From NCBI GenBank assembly GCA_027492875.1, contig JAPUDV010000065.1:1-54591 (forward strand): a DNA stretch of 54,591 nucleotides. The letters are read 5' to 3'. The notes beneath the pieces are model-generated. The model saw only the letters and a list, made by a program, of their open reading frames with translations, had not been told where the DNA came from and ran no database searches. How positions within the stretch are numbered: the stretch's first letter is position 1; the number at the start of each line of letters is the position of its first letter. The translations under genes and the position numbers were made by a program. Origin of the DNA: Candidatus Competibacteraceae bacterium. GTDB taxonomy: Bacteria > Pseudomonadota > Gammaproteobacteria > Competibacterales > Competibacteraceae. Below are positions 1 to 9,203 of this stretch, one piece after another.

Positions 1-102
1 CGCCATGGCGCTATCCGGCAACCCAGCGGCCCCCAACAGCCACAGCGATGACATCGCCCCGTAGAGGATGCGCCGGCTGAATTTAAAATTTTGTGTGTCC
101 AC
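1..102 (-). CDS. N-terminus of an exported protein (partial, runs off the left edge)
   Basis: The first 34 codons are present, starting at a GTG (complement 100-102). A strong Shine-Dalgarno GGGAGG lies four bases upstream of the GTG, which decides the start. The peptide opens with a charged stretch (MDTQNFKFSRR), then a hydrophobic core (LYGAMSSLWLLGAAGL) and a small-residue end (DSAMA), which is the layout of a Sec signal peptide with possible AxA cleavage. The mature protein lies outside the window, so its function cannot be named. The gene points away from the AT-rich segment to its right, which probably holds its promoter. Confidence 0.6.
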   Translation of the reverse strand, partial: MDTQNFKFSRRILYGAMSSLWLLGAAGLPDSAMA

Positions 103-785
103 GATGCCTCCCGAAAACCTGTCACCCGCTGGGGGTTGAATTGCCGTGTCGCGCTGTGGGAACCAGACGGGGATAATCCTGATTTCACGGCGCACATCTT
201 TGCATAATGTAGGCTTGTAGTGGGTTCAAATACAATCAGATTCGGAAGAAAAATTAACAAAATAGGCCACTGTTCCTGTTGGAATGGGTGAAAAATAACT
301 ACATTTTAATCGGCCAAAATTCATAAATGTCATTTAAAATTTACATAAAGAAGGCCATGCGCCGGCCCAGCACTCGATCAACGCGCTCCCGCCAGCGGAT
401 GAAGGACAAAAAATGACTGCGATCTTGCGGATTAACTCACTAATTTTTTATCGAAAATCCGCTGCATTGATCCAGGTCGGGAGCAACGCCTCATCGTCCG
501 CCCGTTCGCCCTCCCGGAAAAACTTCAGCCAACGCGGCGGTTCGTTGCCCGCCGGCTCCGCCGCGAGTTTATCCGGTTCCGGCACCCGGCCGCCTCCGCG
601 ATCCAGCCGCCGCCGGTCCCGCCCGCCGTGCGACTGCTGGCGGTACAAATCGGCCCAGCCGCAGACGATCCGCGCCGGTCCATGCGGGTGGAGGAAACCG
701 CACCGCCATCCGGCAGCCCCAACGGTCGTCATCGCGTTCGCTCGCTTTCGCGGGGAGAGTGGAATTTCCGTCCATCTCCACGCAC
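103..785. other. Long non-coding stretch, AT-rich in its left half
   Basis: No convincing gene is visible here. Bases about 180-355 are far more AT-rich than the rest of the window, with runs such as AAAATTAACAAAATA, and are likely the upstream regulatory region of the leftward gene. Bases about 400-785 return to high GC and are open in several frames only because of base composition. A minus-strand reading ending at 448 closes with a tail (WLKFFREGERADDEALL) that loosely recalls the C-termini of PD-(D/E)XK transposase-like proteins, but nothing upstream of it supports a gene. Confidence 0.4.
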
Positions 786-898
786 TATAGCGTTCCAGAA
801 GCGGTCGTGAAATTTCCCCGCCTTGGACCAGGAGAGGCGACGCGCAGCGCCGGGGTGGTTCGAAACGGCGATTCCACAACTCGGGGAGGAACGCACGA
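786..898 (+). repeat. Small inverted-repeat element, copy 1 (MITE-like)
   Basis: This 113-base stretch shares its plan and most of its sequence with 20082-20193. It starts TATAGCGTTCC, continues with a TTTCCCCGCCTTGG block, a GCAGCGCCGGGG block, GGTTCGAAACGG and GATTCCACAACTC, and ends in a degraded form of the inverted terminus (GGAACGCACGA against GGAGCGCTATA in copy 2). No protein is encoded. It ends 35 bases before the beta-glucosidase start, so it may affect that gene's expression. The terminal inverted repeats and short length fit a non-autonomous transposable element; no transposase is visible in the window. Confidence 0.6.
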
Positions 899-933
899 TT
901 CCGCAAACTCCCCATCACCAAGACAGTGCGCCC

Positions 934-2310
934 ATGGCCATGTCCGACCATCCGACCCCGTTTCCCCCCGGTTTTCTCTGGGGCGTCGCCACCTCCGCCT
1001 ATCAGATCGAAGGTTCGCCGCTGGCCGACGGCGCCGGGCCGAGCATCTGGCACGAATTCGCCCACACCCCCGGCCGAACCCGCGACGGCGACACCGGCGA
1101 TCTGGCCTGCGATCATTACCGCCGCTACCGGGACGACGTAGCGCTGATGGGCGGGCTGGGCCTGAACGCCTACCGCTTCAGCGTGTCCTGGAGCCGGGTG
1201 TTGCCAGAGGGGCGCGGCCGGATCAACCCTCGGGGACTGGATTTCTACCAAAGACTGGTGGACGCGCTGCTGGAACAGGGCATCCAGCCGATGCTCACCC
1301 TGTACCACTGGGACTTGCCGGCGGCGCTGGACCGGCGGGGCGGCTGGCTCAATCCCGACAGCGCCGGCTGGTTCGCCGACTACGCCCGAGTCCTGTTCCG
1401 GGCGCTGGACGACCGGGTTCGGCTCTGGGTCACCCTGAACGAACCCTGGGTGGTGGTGGACGGCGGTTACCTGCACGGCGTGCTCGCGCCCGGCCTGCGC
1501 AACCCCTTCGCCGCCCCACACGCCACCCACAACTTGTTGCGGGCACACGCCACCGCCGTGCAAGCCTATCGGGCCGTCGGTCGGCATCAAATCGGCCTGG
1601 TGGTCAACCTGGAACCGAAGTACCCAGCGGCGGAAACGGCCGAGGATTTGGCCGCCACCATGCGGGCCGACGCCTATTGGAACCGCCAGTATCTCGACCC
1701 GGTGTTCCTGGGCGCCTACCCGCCAGAACTGGCCGAGATCTTCGGCGCCGCCTGGCCGGCGTTCGCCACCGCCGACCTCGACGCCCTGCGCCAGCCGCCG
1801 GATTTTCTCGGTATCAACTATTACAGCCGGCAAGTGGTGCGGCACGACCCTCACGATTGGCCGCTGACCGCTGGCCGGGTTCGGCAGACGCGGCAGACCC
1901 ATACCGGCCTGGACTGGGAAGTCTATCCGCAGGGGCTAACCGACATCCTGCAATGGGTCGCCGGCCGCTACGGACCGTTGCCGCTCTACATCACCGAAAA
2001 CGGCGCGGCCTTCTACGACCCGCCCCAGGCCGACGGCGCGGTGGACGACCCCCTGCGTCGGCGCTACCTGCACGATCATCTACGGGCGGCGCGGGCGGCG
2101 CTGGACAGCGGCGTCGACCTGCGCGGCTATTTCGCCTGGTCGCTGCTGGACAACTTCGAATGGGCGCACGGCTACAGCCAGCGCTTCGGCCTGGTCCACG
2201 TCGATTACGCCACCCAGCGGCGCACCGTCAAGGCCAGTGGAAAGTTCTACTCGGACGTTGCTCGCAGCCGTGGCGCGGCCCTGTTCGCCAGCGGGGCCGG
2301 GCAGCCCTGA
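934..2310 (+). CDS. Family 1 glycoside hydrolase (beta-glucosidase)
   Basis: Predicted 458-residue cytoplasmic GH1 enzyme that hydrolyses beta-linked glucosides with retention. The N-terminal FLWGVATSAYQIEG signature, the acid/base glutamate in TLNEPW (E170) and the nucleophile in YITENG (E355) are all present, and the C-terminal WSLLDNFEWAHGY substrate-binding block is intact. Length matches the family norm of about 450. I start at the ATG at 934, with ATG 940 as an equal alternative; the frame stays open further upstream, but that extension would translate the repeat element at 786-898 and is not credible. No signal peptide is seen. It stands alone, without sugar transporter or regulator, so the natural substrate (cellobiose or another beta-glucoside) cannot be told. 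Confidence 0.93.
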   Translation: MAMSDHPTPFPPGFLWGVATSAYQIEGSPLADGAGPSIWHEFAHTPGRTRDGDTGDLACDHYRRYRDDVALMGGLGLNAYRFSVSWSRVLPEGRGRINPRGLDFYQRLVDALLEQGIQPMLTLYHWDLPAALDRRGGWLNPDSAGWFADYARVLFRALDDRVRLWVTLNEPWVVVDGGYLHGVLAPGLRNPFAAPHATHNLLRAHATAVQAYRAVGRHQIGLVVNLEPKYPAAETAEDLAATMRADAYWNRQYLDPVFLGAYPPELAEIFGAAWPAFATADLDALRQPPDFLGINYYSRQVVRHDPHDWPLTAGRVRQTRQTHTGLDWEVYPQGLTDILQWVAGRYGPLPLYITENGAAFYDPPQADGAVDDPLRRRYLHDHLRAARAALDSGVDLRGYFAWSLLDNFEWAHGYSQRFGLVHVDYATQRRTVKASGKFYSDVARSRGAALFASGAGQP

Positions 2311-2398
2311 TCCATCGGTGGGCCACCTCTCCGGCGAGCCGCGCCGCCCGCCGGCTTGCAAGACGGCCGGTCCGTGTCAAAATGGGGCGAAAACCGCC

Positions 2399-2794
2399 AT
2401 GCCACGGGAACCCTCGATGGAGAACGCAACAGCCGACGATCTGCACGCCCAGGCCGACCAGCAATGGCGGGAAGTCGTCGAACTCGGCTTGCACGACGCC
2501 GAAGACCTGGTTTACGGCATCATGCCGCTGCTGGTGCGGGCGCTGGGCCTGAACCCCAACCACCTGCCGTCCCTGGATCTGCTGAGCGACCTGCTGATGG
2601 AAATCGACGCCTGCGAGGAAGCCGTCGAATTCGCCGAAAAAATGCTGGCCCTGGCGCCGGACCATGCCGATGGCCGGAAGAAGCTGACGGCACTGGTCAG
2701 CGGCGCGGAGAATCGGCGGCGACTGACGCGCGCCTACCTGCATCAGAAGCGGCTGCAACTGACCCGAACCCCACCCACCGCCGGAGCGGTGTAA
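2399..2794 (+). CDS. Small TPR-like helical protein, function unknown
   Basis: A 131-residue protein (125 if the second ATG at 2417 is used). After a short variable start it is a continuous run of amphipathic helices with TPR-style spacing: residues around LNPNHLPSLDLLSDLLMEID and EEAVEFAEKMLALAPDHADG resemble one to two tetratricopeptide units (the A/G at helix turns and the terminal APDHADG). Such proteins usually act as docking partners. No signal peptide or catalytic motif is seen. It is followed after ten bases by another small gene with a strong ribosome site, so the two are probably co-transcribed. Specific role unknown. Confidence 0.65.
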   Translation: MPREPSMENATADDLHAQADQQWREVVELGLHDAEDLVYGIMPLLVRALGLNPNHLPSLDLLSDLLMEIDACEEAVEFAEKMLALAPDHADGRKKLTALVSGAENRRRLTRAYLHQKRLQLTRTPPTAGAV

Positions 2795-2804
2795 GGAGGA
2801 GCTT

Positions 2805-3200
2805 TTGGCGGCCAAGAGCATCGACGAACTGTTCGGCCAGGCGCTCGACAAATTTCGCGGCGAGCGGGAGCGGCAACAGGATCGCAACGACAGCGGGTCG
2901 AACGCGCTGCAACGGCAGTTCGAGCGCCTGAAGGATGAGGCGCGCCGGTTGAAGCAGCACATCCAGGATCACCCCCGGTTCAACTACTTCTGGATCTTTC
3001 GCGACCAGATCGCCATCAGCTTCCGCACCGGACCCAACCAGCCGCCCGCACAGTGGGTGGTCCGGCTTTACCATCCCGGCAACAATCGCTTCAAGCAGGG
3101 CATTTACGGCTATTTGCCCTGTGGCTACGAAATGCCGCTGGATTCGGTGGACGAAGCGGTGGAGTTCATCGCCACCCAGTGCGGCAAGCTGCTGGCCTGA
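2805..3200 (+). CDS. Conserved hypothetical protein, 131 residues
   Basis: The start is a TTG at 2805, fixed by a perfect AAGGAGG seven bases upstream that overlaps the stop region of the preceding gene. The N-terminal half (about residues 5-60) is charged and helical, likely coiled coil (ERERQQDRNDS, QFERLKDEARRLKQHIQ). The C-terminal half is a compact mixed fold rich in aromatics (HPRFNYFWIFRDQIAISF, WVVRLYHPGNN, GYLPCGYEMPL). No known motif is recognised. Tight coupling to the TPR-like gene upstream suggests the products act together. Confidence 0.7.
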   Translation: MAAKSIDELFGQALDKFRGERERQQDRNDSGSNALQRQFERLKDEARRLKQHIQDHPRFNYFWIFRDQIAISFRTGPNQPPAQWVVRLYHPGNNRFKQGIYGYLPCGYEMPLDSVDEAVEFIATQCGKLLA

Positions 3201-3277
3201 CCGCTTCCCGTCCCGCCCTGCCCTGGCGTCCTCGCTGAGCGCGCTCCCAAGCGGCCGAAGCGAACGAACGAATATTT

Positions 3278-3727
3278 TCAATCCATGCGCAGTTCGGCGA
3301 CGTTCTGGAACCGGCTGACCACGTAATAGCACTCCACATCCAGTTGCAGCAGCACGCAGCCCTCGGTGGCCACGAAATCCCGCAGCCGCCGATGCTTGCT
3401 CAAATAGAGTTGCAGCAGCTCCGCCCGCCGGGCCGCGTCGGCCTCGCGGACCGTGCCCTGGACGGAAATCGCCACGGCGTTGCGAAAATCGGTTTCGGCA
3501 TTGCACCGATTGTCGATCAGCAGCGAAGCCCGTGGATTGGCCAGCAGATTGGCATACTTCTGGGTGGCCCTGTAGGTGGCGAACACAATCTGCCGCAGGT
3601 CGGTGGTCGCGACGAACGCCATCAGGCTGGTGTAGGGCTGCTCTTGGTGCTGAGTCGCCAGCACCGCCTGAATCTGTGAATCCAGAAGGGTTCGAATGGT
3701 ATGGCGCAGTGGCTCGGGAGTACTCAT
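3278..3727 (-). CDS. Pyridoxamine 5'-phosphate oxidase-like flavin-binding protein
   Basis: A 149-residue protein of the split-barrel FMN-binding superfamily. The order of features fits: an N-terminal helix (LRHTIRTLLDSQ), first strand AVLATQHQEQPYTSLMAFVA, the FATYRATQKYANLLANPRASLL flavin/substrate block typical of PNPOx-like reductases, then a barrel strand GTVREAD and a C-terminal strand pair ending VVSRFQNVAELRMD. Members bind FMN or F420 or heme; the exact substrate is not shown by sequence. I start at ATG 3727 (MSTPEPLRH); a longer reading frame upstream is cysteine-rich noise. Transcribed opposite to the preceding genes and probably monocistronic. Confidence 0.8.
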   Translation of the reverse strand: MSTPEPLRHTIRTLLDSQIQAVLATQHQEQPYTSLMAFVATTDLRQIVFATYRATQKYANLLANPRASLLIDNRCNAETDFRNAVAISVQGTVREADAARRAELLQLYLSKHRRLRDFVATEGCVLLQLDVECYYVVSRFQNVAELRMD

Positions 3728-3767
3728 CGTCGGATCGGTGGAAAAAGTCGCAATATCATCGAACGGT

Positions 3768-3848
3768 TCAACCCGCCGCCAGCCGACGCCCACCCTCGTA
3801 CAGCAACAGCAGCGCGTAGGCCAGCAATAATCCACCCAAACCGCGCAT
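3768..3848 (-). CDS. Possible 26-residue membrane micropeptide
   Basis: Between rsgA and the PNPOx-like gene an ATG-initiated frame encodes one hydrophobic helix (GLGGLLLAYALLLLYEG) followed by RRLAAG and a stop. The arrangement (neutral start, leucine-rich helix, positive C-end) is plausible for a single-pass small membrane protein. There is no clear Shine-Dalgarno and the region is GC-rich enough to leave frames open by chance, so this is offered as a possibility only. Confidence 0.15.
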   Translation of the reverse strand: MRGLGGLLLAYALLLLYEGGRRLAAG

Positions 3849-3934
3849 CAGCACAACATAGCACCGGCTGCGCAGCGCGTGGCGCGCGCGCGGTCCAGCA
3901 GCAGACCGGCCGCCGCGAAGCTGGGCAACCGCGC

Positions 3935-4963
3935 TCACAATCCCGGCCACCCCGGCCGGGCCGCCGCCAGCTCCGCCCGCAGCTTCAGGTAGCTGTCCAG
4001 CCGGCGCGGAACGATCTCGCCGCGCGCCAGCGCCGCCGCCAGCGCGCAGCCGGGCTCGCTCTGGTGCCGGCAATCGGTAAACCGGCAGCGGCCCAGATGC
4101 GGCGCCAGCTCCGGAAAACCCCGGTCCAGCGCGCCCGGATCGATCTCGCCCAGTTCAAAGCTGCGCACGCCCGGCGTATCGATCAGATCGCCGCCGTCCG
4201 GCAGGTGGTAGAGCGTACTGGTGGTGGTGGTGTGAGCGCCGTGGCCGGTGGCCTGGGAGATGGCCTGGATGCGGATCTCGCGCTCCGGCAGCAGCGCCTT
4301 GACCAGCGACGACTTGCCGACCCCCGACTGGCCGACCAGCAGGCTGACCCGCCCACCCAGCCAGCCGCGCAGCTCGTCCAGTCCCTGCACGGCGCGGTTG
4401 CTGGCCAGCAGCAGCGGATAACCGATCCGCCGATAAGGTTCCAGCCGCTCCAGCAGCGCCGCCCGCGCCGGCGCATCCAGCAGATCCACCTTGTTCAGCA
4501 CCAGCAGCCCCCGCACGCCGATCGCGGCGATGGCCACCAGATAGCGGTCGAGCAAATATTCGCTGGGTTCCGGTTCCGGCGCCAGCACCACCACGACTTC
4601 GTCGAGGTTGGCGGCCACCGGCCGGGGCTGGCCACGGTAATCGGGGCGGGTCAGCAGCGAACGGCGCTCGACCAGCGCCACGACCACCCCTACCCCCTCT
4701 TCCGCGCCGGACGGCTGCCAGACCACGCGGTCGCCACAAGCCAGTCGGCCCAGATTTTGCCGCACCGCACAGCGATACAGGTCACCGTCGCCATCCTCGA
4801 CGATCAGGGCCGAGCCATAATTGGCGATCACCAGACCGGTTTGTTCCGGGCCGAGCCCGGTCTCGTCCGGCGCTGGCGGCGGCTCGCCGGCCCGCTCGCG
4901 GCGGTGGTCCTGCTGGCGCTGGATGCGCGTCCGCTGGCGCTGGGTCAACCGCCGGTTGGTCAT
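3935..4963 (-). CDS. rsgA: Small ribosomal subunit biogenesis GTPase RsgA
   Basis: Circularly permuted GTPase that checks maturation of the 30S decoding centre. The 342-residue product has the family order: basic N-terminus (NRRLTQRQRTRIQR), OB fold (about 40-110), then permuted G motifs with NKVD (157-160) before the P-loop GQSGVGKSS (211-219), DTPG and a C-terminal zinc knuckle with C-x4-C-x-H...C (CRFTDCRH through GC). The start at 4963 gives the usual basic MTNRRL beginning; a slightly longer frame adds unconserved residues. It is divergent from orn, a conserved gammaproteobacterial neighbour pair. Confidence 0.97.
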   Translation of the reverse strand: MTNRRLTQRQRTRIQRQQDHRRERAGEPPPAPDETGLGPEQTGLVIANYGSALIVEDGDGDLYRCAVRQNLGRLACGDRVVWQPSGAEEGVGVVVALVERRSLLTRPDYRGQPRPVAANLDEVVVVLAPEPEPSEYLLDRYLVAIAAIGVRGLLVLNKVDLLDAPARAALLERLEPYRRIGYPLLLASNRAVQGLDELRGWLGGRVSLLVGQSGVGKSSLVKALLPEREIRIQAISQATGHGAHTTTTSTLYHLPDGGDLIDTPGVRSFELGEIDPGALDRGFPELAPHLGRCRFTDCRHQSEPGCALAAALARGEIVPRRLDSYLKLRAELAAARPGWPGL

Positions 4964-5089
4964 GGCGCCCCACCGTGGGCCGGCTGGCATCGAACCGCCG
5001 CCGGAATCGGGTTAGACTGACGGCAACCGCCGCCAGCTACGCGCTGCCGGCGCTCCCCCTTACTCCCGTTCTCATAGCCCAAAGACACC

Positions 5090-5644
5090 ATGTCCCCCGA
5101 CAATCTGATCTGGATTGACCTGGAAATGACCGGCCTGGACACCCAGACCGATCGCATCATCGAAATCGCGACCGTCGTCACCGACAGCCAACTGAACGTA
5201 CTTGCCGAAGGGCCGGTGCTGGCCATCCATCAGAGCGACGCGGCGCTGGCGGCGATGGACGACTGGAACCGGAAGCAGCACGGCGGGTCCGGCCTGGCAG
5301 CCCGGGTGCGCGCCAGCGCGTTGGACGAACGCGAGGCCGAAACCCGCACCCTGGCGTTTCTCAGCCAGCACGTCCCGCCGGGCAAATCGCCGATGTGCGG
5401 CAACAGCATCTGTCAGGACCGGCGCTTTCTGGCGCGCTGCATGCCGGCGCTGGAAGCCTATTTCCACTACCGCAACCTGGACGTCAGCACGCTCAAGGAG
5501 CTGGCCCGTCGCTGGTATCCGGAGCGGATCAAGGGTTTCAACAAGACCTCGACCCACTTGGCGCTGCAAGACATTCACGATTCCATCGAGGAGCTGCGTT
5601 TTTACCGCGAGCGCTTGTTCCCGCCGGCGGCGGGCGCCCCCTAG
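5090..5644 (+). CDS. orn: Oligoribonuclease
   Basis: A 184-residue DEDDh 3'-5' exonuclease that degrades 2-5 nt RNAs (including pGpG) to mononucleotides. The first acidic pair is in IWIDLEMTG (D10, E12), the middle aspartate in [10 protein letters not shown] and the last His/Asp pair in the [15 protein letters not shown] block. The conserved [19 protein letters not shown] segment is complete. Length matches the family. It sits 126 bases from the divergent rsgA start, so both promoters lie in that gap. No terminator hairpin is visible before the convergent rhdA. Confidence 0.97.
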   Translation: MSPDNLIWIDLEMTGLDTQTDRIIEIATVVTDSQLNVLAEGPVLAIHQSDAALAAMDDWNRKQHGGSGLAARVRASALDEREAETRTLAFLSQHVPPGKSPMCGNSICQDRRFLARCMPALEAYFHYRNLDVSTLKELARRWYPERIKGFNKTSTHLALQDIHDSIEELRFYRERLFPPAAGAP

Positions 5645-5688
5645 CGGTCGCCCCGGCCGTGCTCCATTCCGCACTGTGCTGCCGTTCC

Positions 5689-6513
5689 TCAGCGCTCGAC
5701 CGGCAGGCTGGGATCGTTGCCCCATTCCGACCAGGCGCCGGGATAGCCGCGCACCCGCGGATAGCCCAGATAGCGCAACACCCAGTAAGTATGCGCCGAG
5801 CGGTGGTGGGTTTGGCAGTAGACGATCACCTCCTTGTCGGGCGTGACGCCGCGCGCTGCCAGCAATTCCCGCAGCACCGGGGCGGGTTGCAGGCGCAACT
5901 GCCGCCGCGGGTCCATGGCGTCGCTCCAGTTCAGGTTGACCGCGCCGGGAATGTGGCCGGCACGGGCGGCGCGCTGGTCCAGGCCGGCGAATTCAGCCGG
6001 GGTACGGGTATCGAGCAGGGCCACGTCGGCGTGCCCGAGCCGCTCCAGGATGTAAGTCTTGTCGGCCACCGCCGCCGGATTGGCGAACCGGGCCGGATAG
6101 ACGCTGCGCGGCGGGCGGCGGACCTGCGCCTCCAGCGGTCCGCCGGCGGCGTCCCAGGCGTGGATGCCGCCGTTGAGCAGCGAAACCGGTTCGTGGCCGA
6201 GCACCGCCAGCGTCCACAGTAGCCGGGCGGCGCGGCCGTTGCCTTCCTCGTCGTAGGCGACCACATGCCGCTCCGGGGTCAGGCCGAGCCGCGAGCATAC
6301 CTCGCCAAGCCGCGCCTCGTCCGGCAACAGCCCCATCACCGGCGGTTCGATCCAGACCAGATCGGCGTAATCGAGATGGACCGCGCCGGGAATGTGACCG
6401 GCGGCGTAGCTGGCCGGATCGCACAGATCCACGGGCAGGACCGTGGGGTCGGCCAGACGCGATTGAAGCTGCTCCGGTTCGATCAGCAGCGGCAGGTTCG
6501 GGGCGGCGGTCAT
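5689..6513 (-). CDS. rhdA: Rhodanese (thiosulfate sulfurtransferase) of the RhdA type
   Basis: Two-domain rhodanese of 274 residues. The N-terminal domain (about 8-135) lacks a catalytic cysteine and the C-terminal domain carries C233 in the active loop CQTHHRS. That loop matches the one I recall for Azotobacter vinelandii RhdA rather than the classical CRKG-type loop. It moves a sulfane sulfur from thiosulfate or an unknown donor to a thiophilic acceptor; in Azotobacter the enzyme is tied to Fe-S homeostasis. Start at 6513 is supported by AGGAG five bases upstream. It stands alone between convergent orn and the hemW cluster. Confidence 0.92.
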   Translation of the reverse strand: MTAAPNLPLLIEPEQLQSRLADPTVLPVDLCDPASYAAGHIPGAVHLDYADLVWIEPPVMGLLPDEARLGEVCSRLGLTPERHVVAYDEEGNGRAARLLWTLAVLGHEPVSLLNGGIHAWDAAGGPLEAQVRRPPRSVYPARFANPAAVADKTYILERLGHADVALLDTRTPAEFAGLDQRAARAGHIPGAVNLNWSDAMDPRRQLRLQPAPVLRELLAARGVTPDKEVIVYCQTHHRSAHTYWVLRYLGYPRVRGYPGAWSEWGNDPSLPVER

Positions 6514-6630
6514 GCGGACTCCTGAGAAGGGTTGACGCCGGGGTTGAGTCCAGGGCGTTGATGGCGGATGTTCGACATGATTGCAAGTCCCCGCCCCACG
6601 CGCAACGGGCTCGGGATGCGCCGAACTTCA

Positions 6631-7794
6631 TTACAAAACCGGCATGAACGCCTGTAGCAGATCGTTCAGAAACCGCAGCCCCAGTTCGGTCGCTTGCAGA
6701 CGCTCGGGATCGGTTTCCATCAGCCCCCGCGCTCGCACCCGGCTCCAACCCGGTTCCAGCGCCGCCAGCGGCAGGCCGGCGCGCTCGCCGAACAGCGCCG
6801 CCGGCACGCCTTCGACCAGGCGCAAGGCGTTCATCAGAAACTCCAGCGGCAGTTCGGCCGCGCGCACCGGCGCGGCGCCGCCGATACCGGCCGGCGTGCC
6901 GGCCCGCGCCAGATAGTCGCGCGGATGCTTGACTTTCCAGGCTCGATGAATCGTTCCGCTGGCGGGATCGCTCAGCTTGCCGTGCGCGCCGGCGCCGATG
7001 CCAAGATAGTCGCCGAATTCCCAGTAATTCAGATTGTGCCGGCAGCGCCGGCCGGCGCGGGCGTAGGCCGACACTTCGTAGCGTGGGTAGCCATGCCGGG
7101 CCAGTTCCTCCTGGGCGCGATCCTGGATGATGTCGATCACATCATCCTCCGGCAGGACCGGCGGCGCCCGGTGGAATCGGGTGTTGGGTTCGAGGGTCAG
7201 CTGGTAATAGGAAAGATGCGCCGGGTGCAACGCCAGCGCGTCGGCAATATCGGTCAGCGCCTGTTCGACCGTCTGACCCGGCAGGCCGAACATCAGATCC
7301 AGATTGAAATGGTCCAGCCCGGCGGCATGGGCGGCCTCGGCGGCGGCAATCGCCGCCCGGCGGTCGTGAATCCGCCCCAGAGTTTGCAGGCGCCCGTCGT
7401 CGAAGCTCTGCACCCCGATCGACAGGCGATTGATGCCGACCTCGCGAAATTCGGCGAATTTACCCCGCTCGACCGTGCCAGGATTAGCCTCCAGGGTGAT
7501 TTCCAGATCGGGGCGCAGCGGCAGGCGGGCGCGCAATCCCGACAGCAGCCGATCCAGCGCCTCGGCCGAAAACAGGCTCGGGGTGCCGCCGCCGATAAAC
7601 GCGCTGTCGATGCGCCGCCCCCAGACTCGGGGCAAATCCTGTTCCAGGTCGGCCAGCAGCGCGTCCACATAGGCCCGTTCCGGCAGCGGCCCGCGCGCTT
7701 CGTGGGAGTTGAAATCGCAATACGGACACTTGCGCGCGCACCAGGGGATATGGACGTACAGCGCCAGCGGGATCGGCGCGGTGAAAACGGGCAT
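6631..7794 (-). CDS. hemW: Radical SAM heme chaperone HemW
   Basis: A 387-residue radical-SAM protein related to coproporphyrinogen III dehydrogenase but acting as a heme chaperone. The 4Fe-4S cluster motif is C19-x3-C23-x2-C26 (CARKCPYC) followed by DFNSH, the HemW-type continuation. GGGTPS, the LEANPGT block, NRLSIGVQSF and the C-terminal LNYWEFGDYLGIGAGAHG region are all present. I place the start at ATG 7794; the open frame continues far upstream through rdgB but that part is a shadow. It follows rdgB by eight bases, the common rdgB-hemW pair in gammaproteobacteria. Confidence 0.95.
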   Translation of the reverse strand: MPVFTAPIPLALYVHIPWCARKCPYCDFNSHEARGPLPERAYVDALLADLEQDLPRVWGRRIDSAFIGGGTPSLFSAEALDRLLSGLRARLPLRPDLEITLEANPGTVERGKFAEFREVGINRLSIGVQSFDDGRLQTLGRIHDRRAAIAAAEAAHAAGLDHFNLDLMFGLPGQTVEQALTDIADALALHPAHLSYYQLTLEPNTRFHRAPPVLPEDDVIDIIQDRAQEELARHGYPRYEVSAYARAGRRCRHNLNYWEFGDYLGIGAGAHGKLSDPASGTIHRAWKVKHPRDYLARAGTPAGIGGAAPVRAAELPLEFLMNALRLVEGVPAALFGERAGLPLAALEPGWSRVRARGLMETDPERLQATELGLRFLNDLLQAFMPVL

Positions 7795-7802
7795 CGCGCC
7801 GC

Positions 7803-8417
7803 TCAGTCCGTCGGCGGCGGCAGTGGGTTCAGCTTCAGCGCTTGCGCCAACTGGACCAGCGCCTGGCCGCGATGGCTGAGCCGGTTCTTGACCGCCGGAT
7901 CGAGTTCGGCGGCCGTCTGGGCTTCGCTGGGAACGAGGAATACCGGATCGTAGCCGAAGCCCCCGGCGCCATACGGCTCGAAGGTGATCAGCCCCTCCCA
8001 ACTGGCCTGACAGATCAACGGCATCGGGTCGGCGGCATGGCGCAACAAGGCTAAAGCGCAATGAAAGCGGGCGCCACGCCATTCGGCGGGGGTGTCGCCC
8101 AATTCCGCCAGCAGTTTGGCGATGTTGGCGCGGTCGTCGGCGCCGGGACCGGCGTAACGGGCCGAATAAATCCCCGGCGCGCCCTCCAGGGCGTCCACCA
8201 CCAGGCCGGAATCGTCGGCCAGCGCCGGTAGCCCGGTGTGCCGGGCGGCGTTGCGGGCCTTGAGCAAGGCATTTTCGACGAAGCTCGGTCCGGTTTCCTC
8301 GATTTCCGGCACGGCGAACGCCGACTGGGGCACGATTTCCACCTCCAGCCCGGCCAGAACGGCGCTGAATTCCCGGACCTTGCCCGGATTGCCGGTCGCC
8401 AGCACGATCTTGCGCAT
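7803..8417 (-). CDS. rdgB: dITP/XTP pyrophosphatase
   Basis: Hydrolyses non-canonical purine triphosphates (dITP, XTP) so that they are not built into DNA or RNA. The 204-residue product begins with [11 protein letters not shown] (the substrate-binding loop) and has [21 protein letters not shown] and the C-terminal FGYDPVF and SHRGQAL blocks, all HAM1 family hallmarks. The ATG at 8417 is preferred over one two codons earlier because the GGAGG ribosome site abuts the earlier ATG but sits six bases before this one. It is in a leftward run rph-rdgB-hemW. Confidence 0.96.
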   Translation of the reverse strand: MRKIVLATGNPGKVREFSAVLAGLEVEIVPQSAFAVPEIEETGPSFVENALLKARNAARHTGLPALADDSGLVVDALEGAPGIYSARYAGPGADDRANIAKLLAELGDTPAEWRGARFHCALALLRHAADPMPLICQASWEGLITFEPYGAGGFGYDPVFLVPSEAQTAAELDPAVKNRLSHRGQALVQLAQALKLNPLPPPTD

Positions 8418-8436
8418 CGTCATCCTCCGCCCGCGT

Positions 8437-9159
<723 letters not shown>

Positions 9160-9203
9160 GGCGGGTTCCCTGTGGTGAAGGCGTCAAGATTTGAAGGGGT
9201 GGC

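Noticed and set aside
448-590. C-terminal remnant of a PD-(D/E)XK transposase-like protein
   Set aside because: Only about 30 residues resemble such tails, the similarity is from memory and weak, and no upstream domain is found in any frame.
823-933. Longer start for the beta-glucosidase
   Set aside because: The extra residues come from translating the inverted-repeat element at 786-898; the conserved family start is FLWGVATSAY shortly after ATG 934.
448-1902. Long minus-strand open frame opposite the beta-glucosidase
   Set aside because: It mirrors a confident GH1 gene and has no domain; long antisense frames are expected at this GC content.
3701-5020. Plus-strand open frame of over 400 codons across rsgA
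   Set aside because: It is antisense to a gene with all RsgA motifs and is rich in Arg, Gln and His typical of antisense translation in GC-rich DNA.
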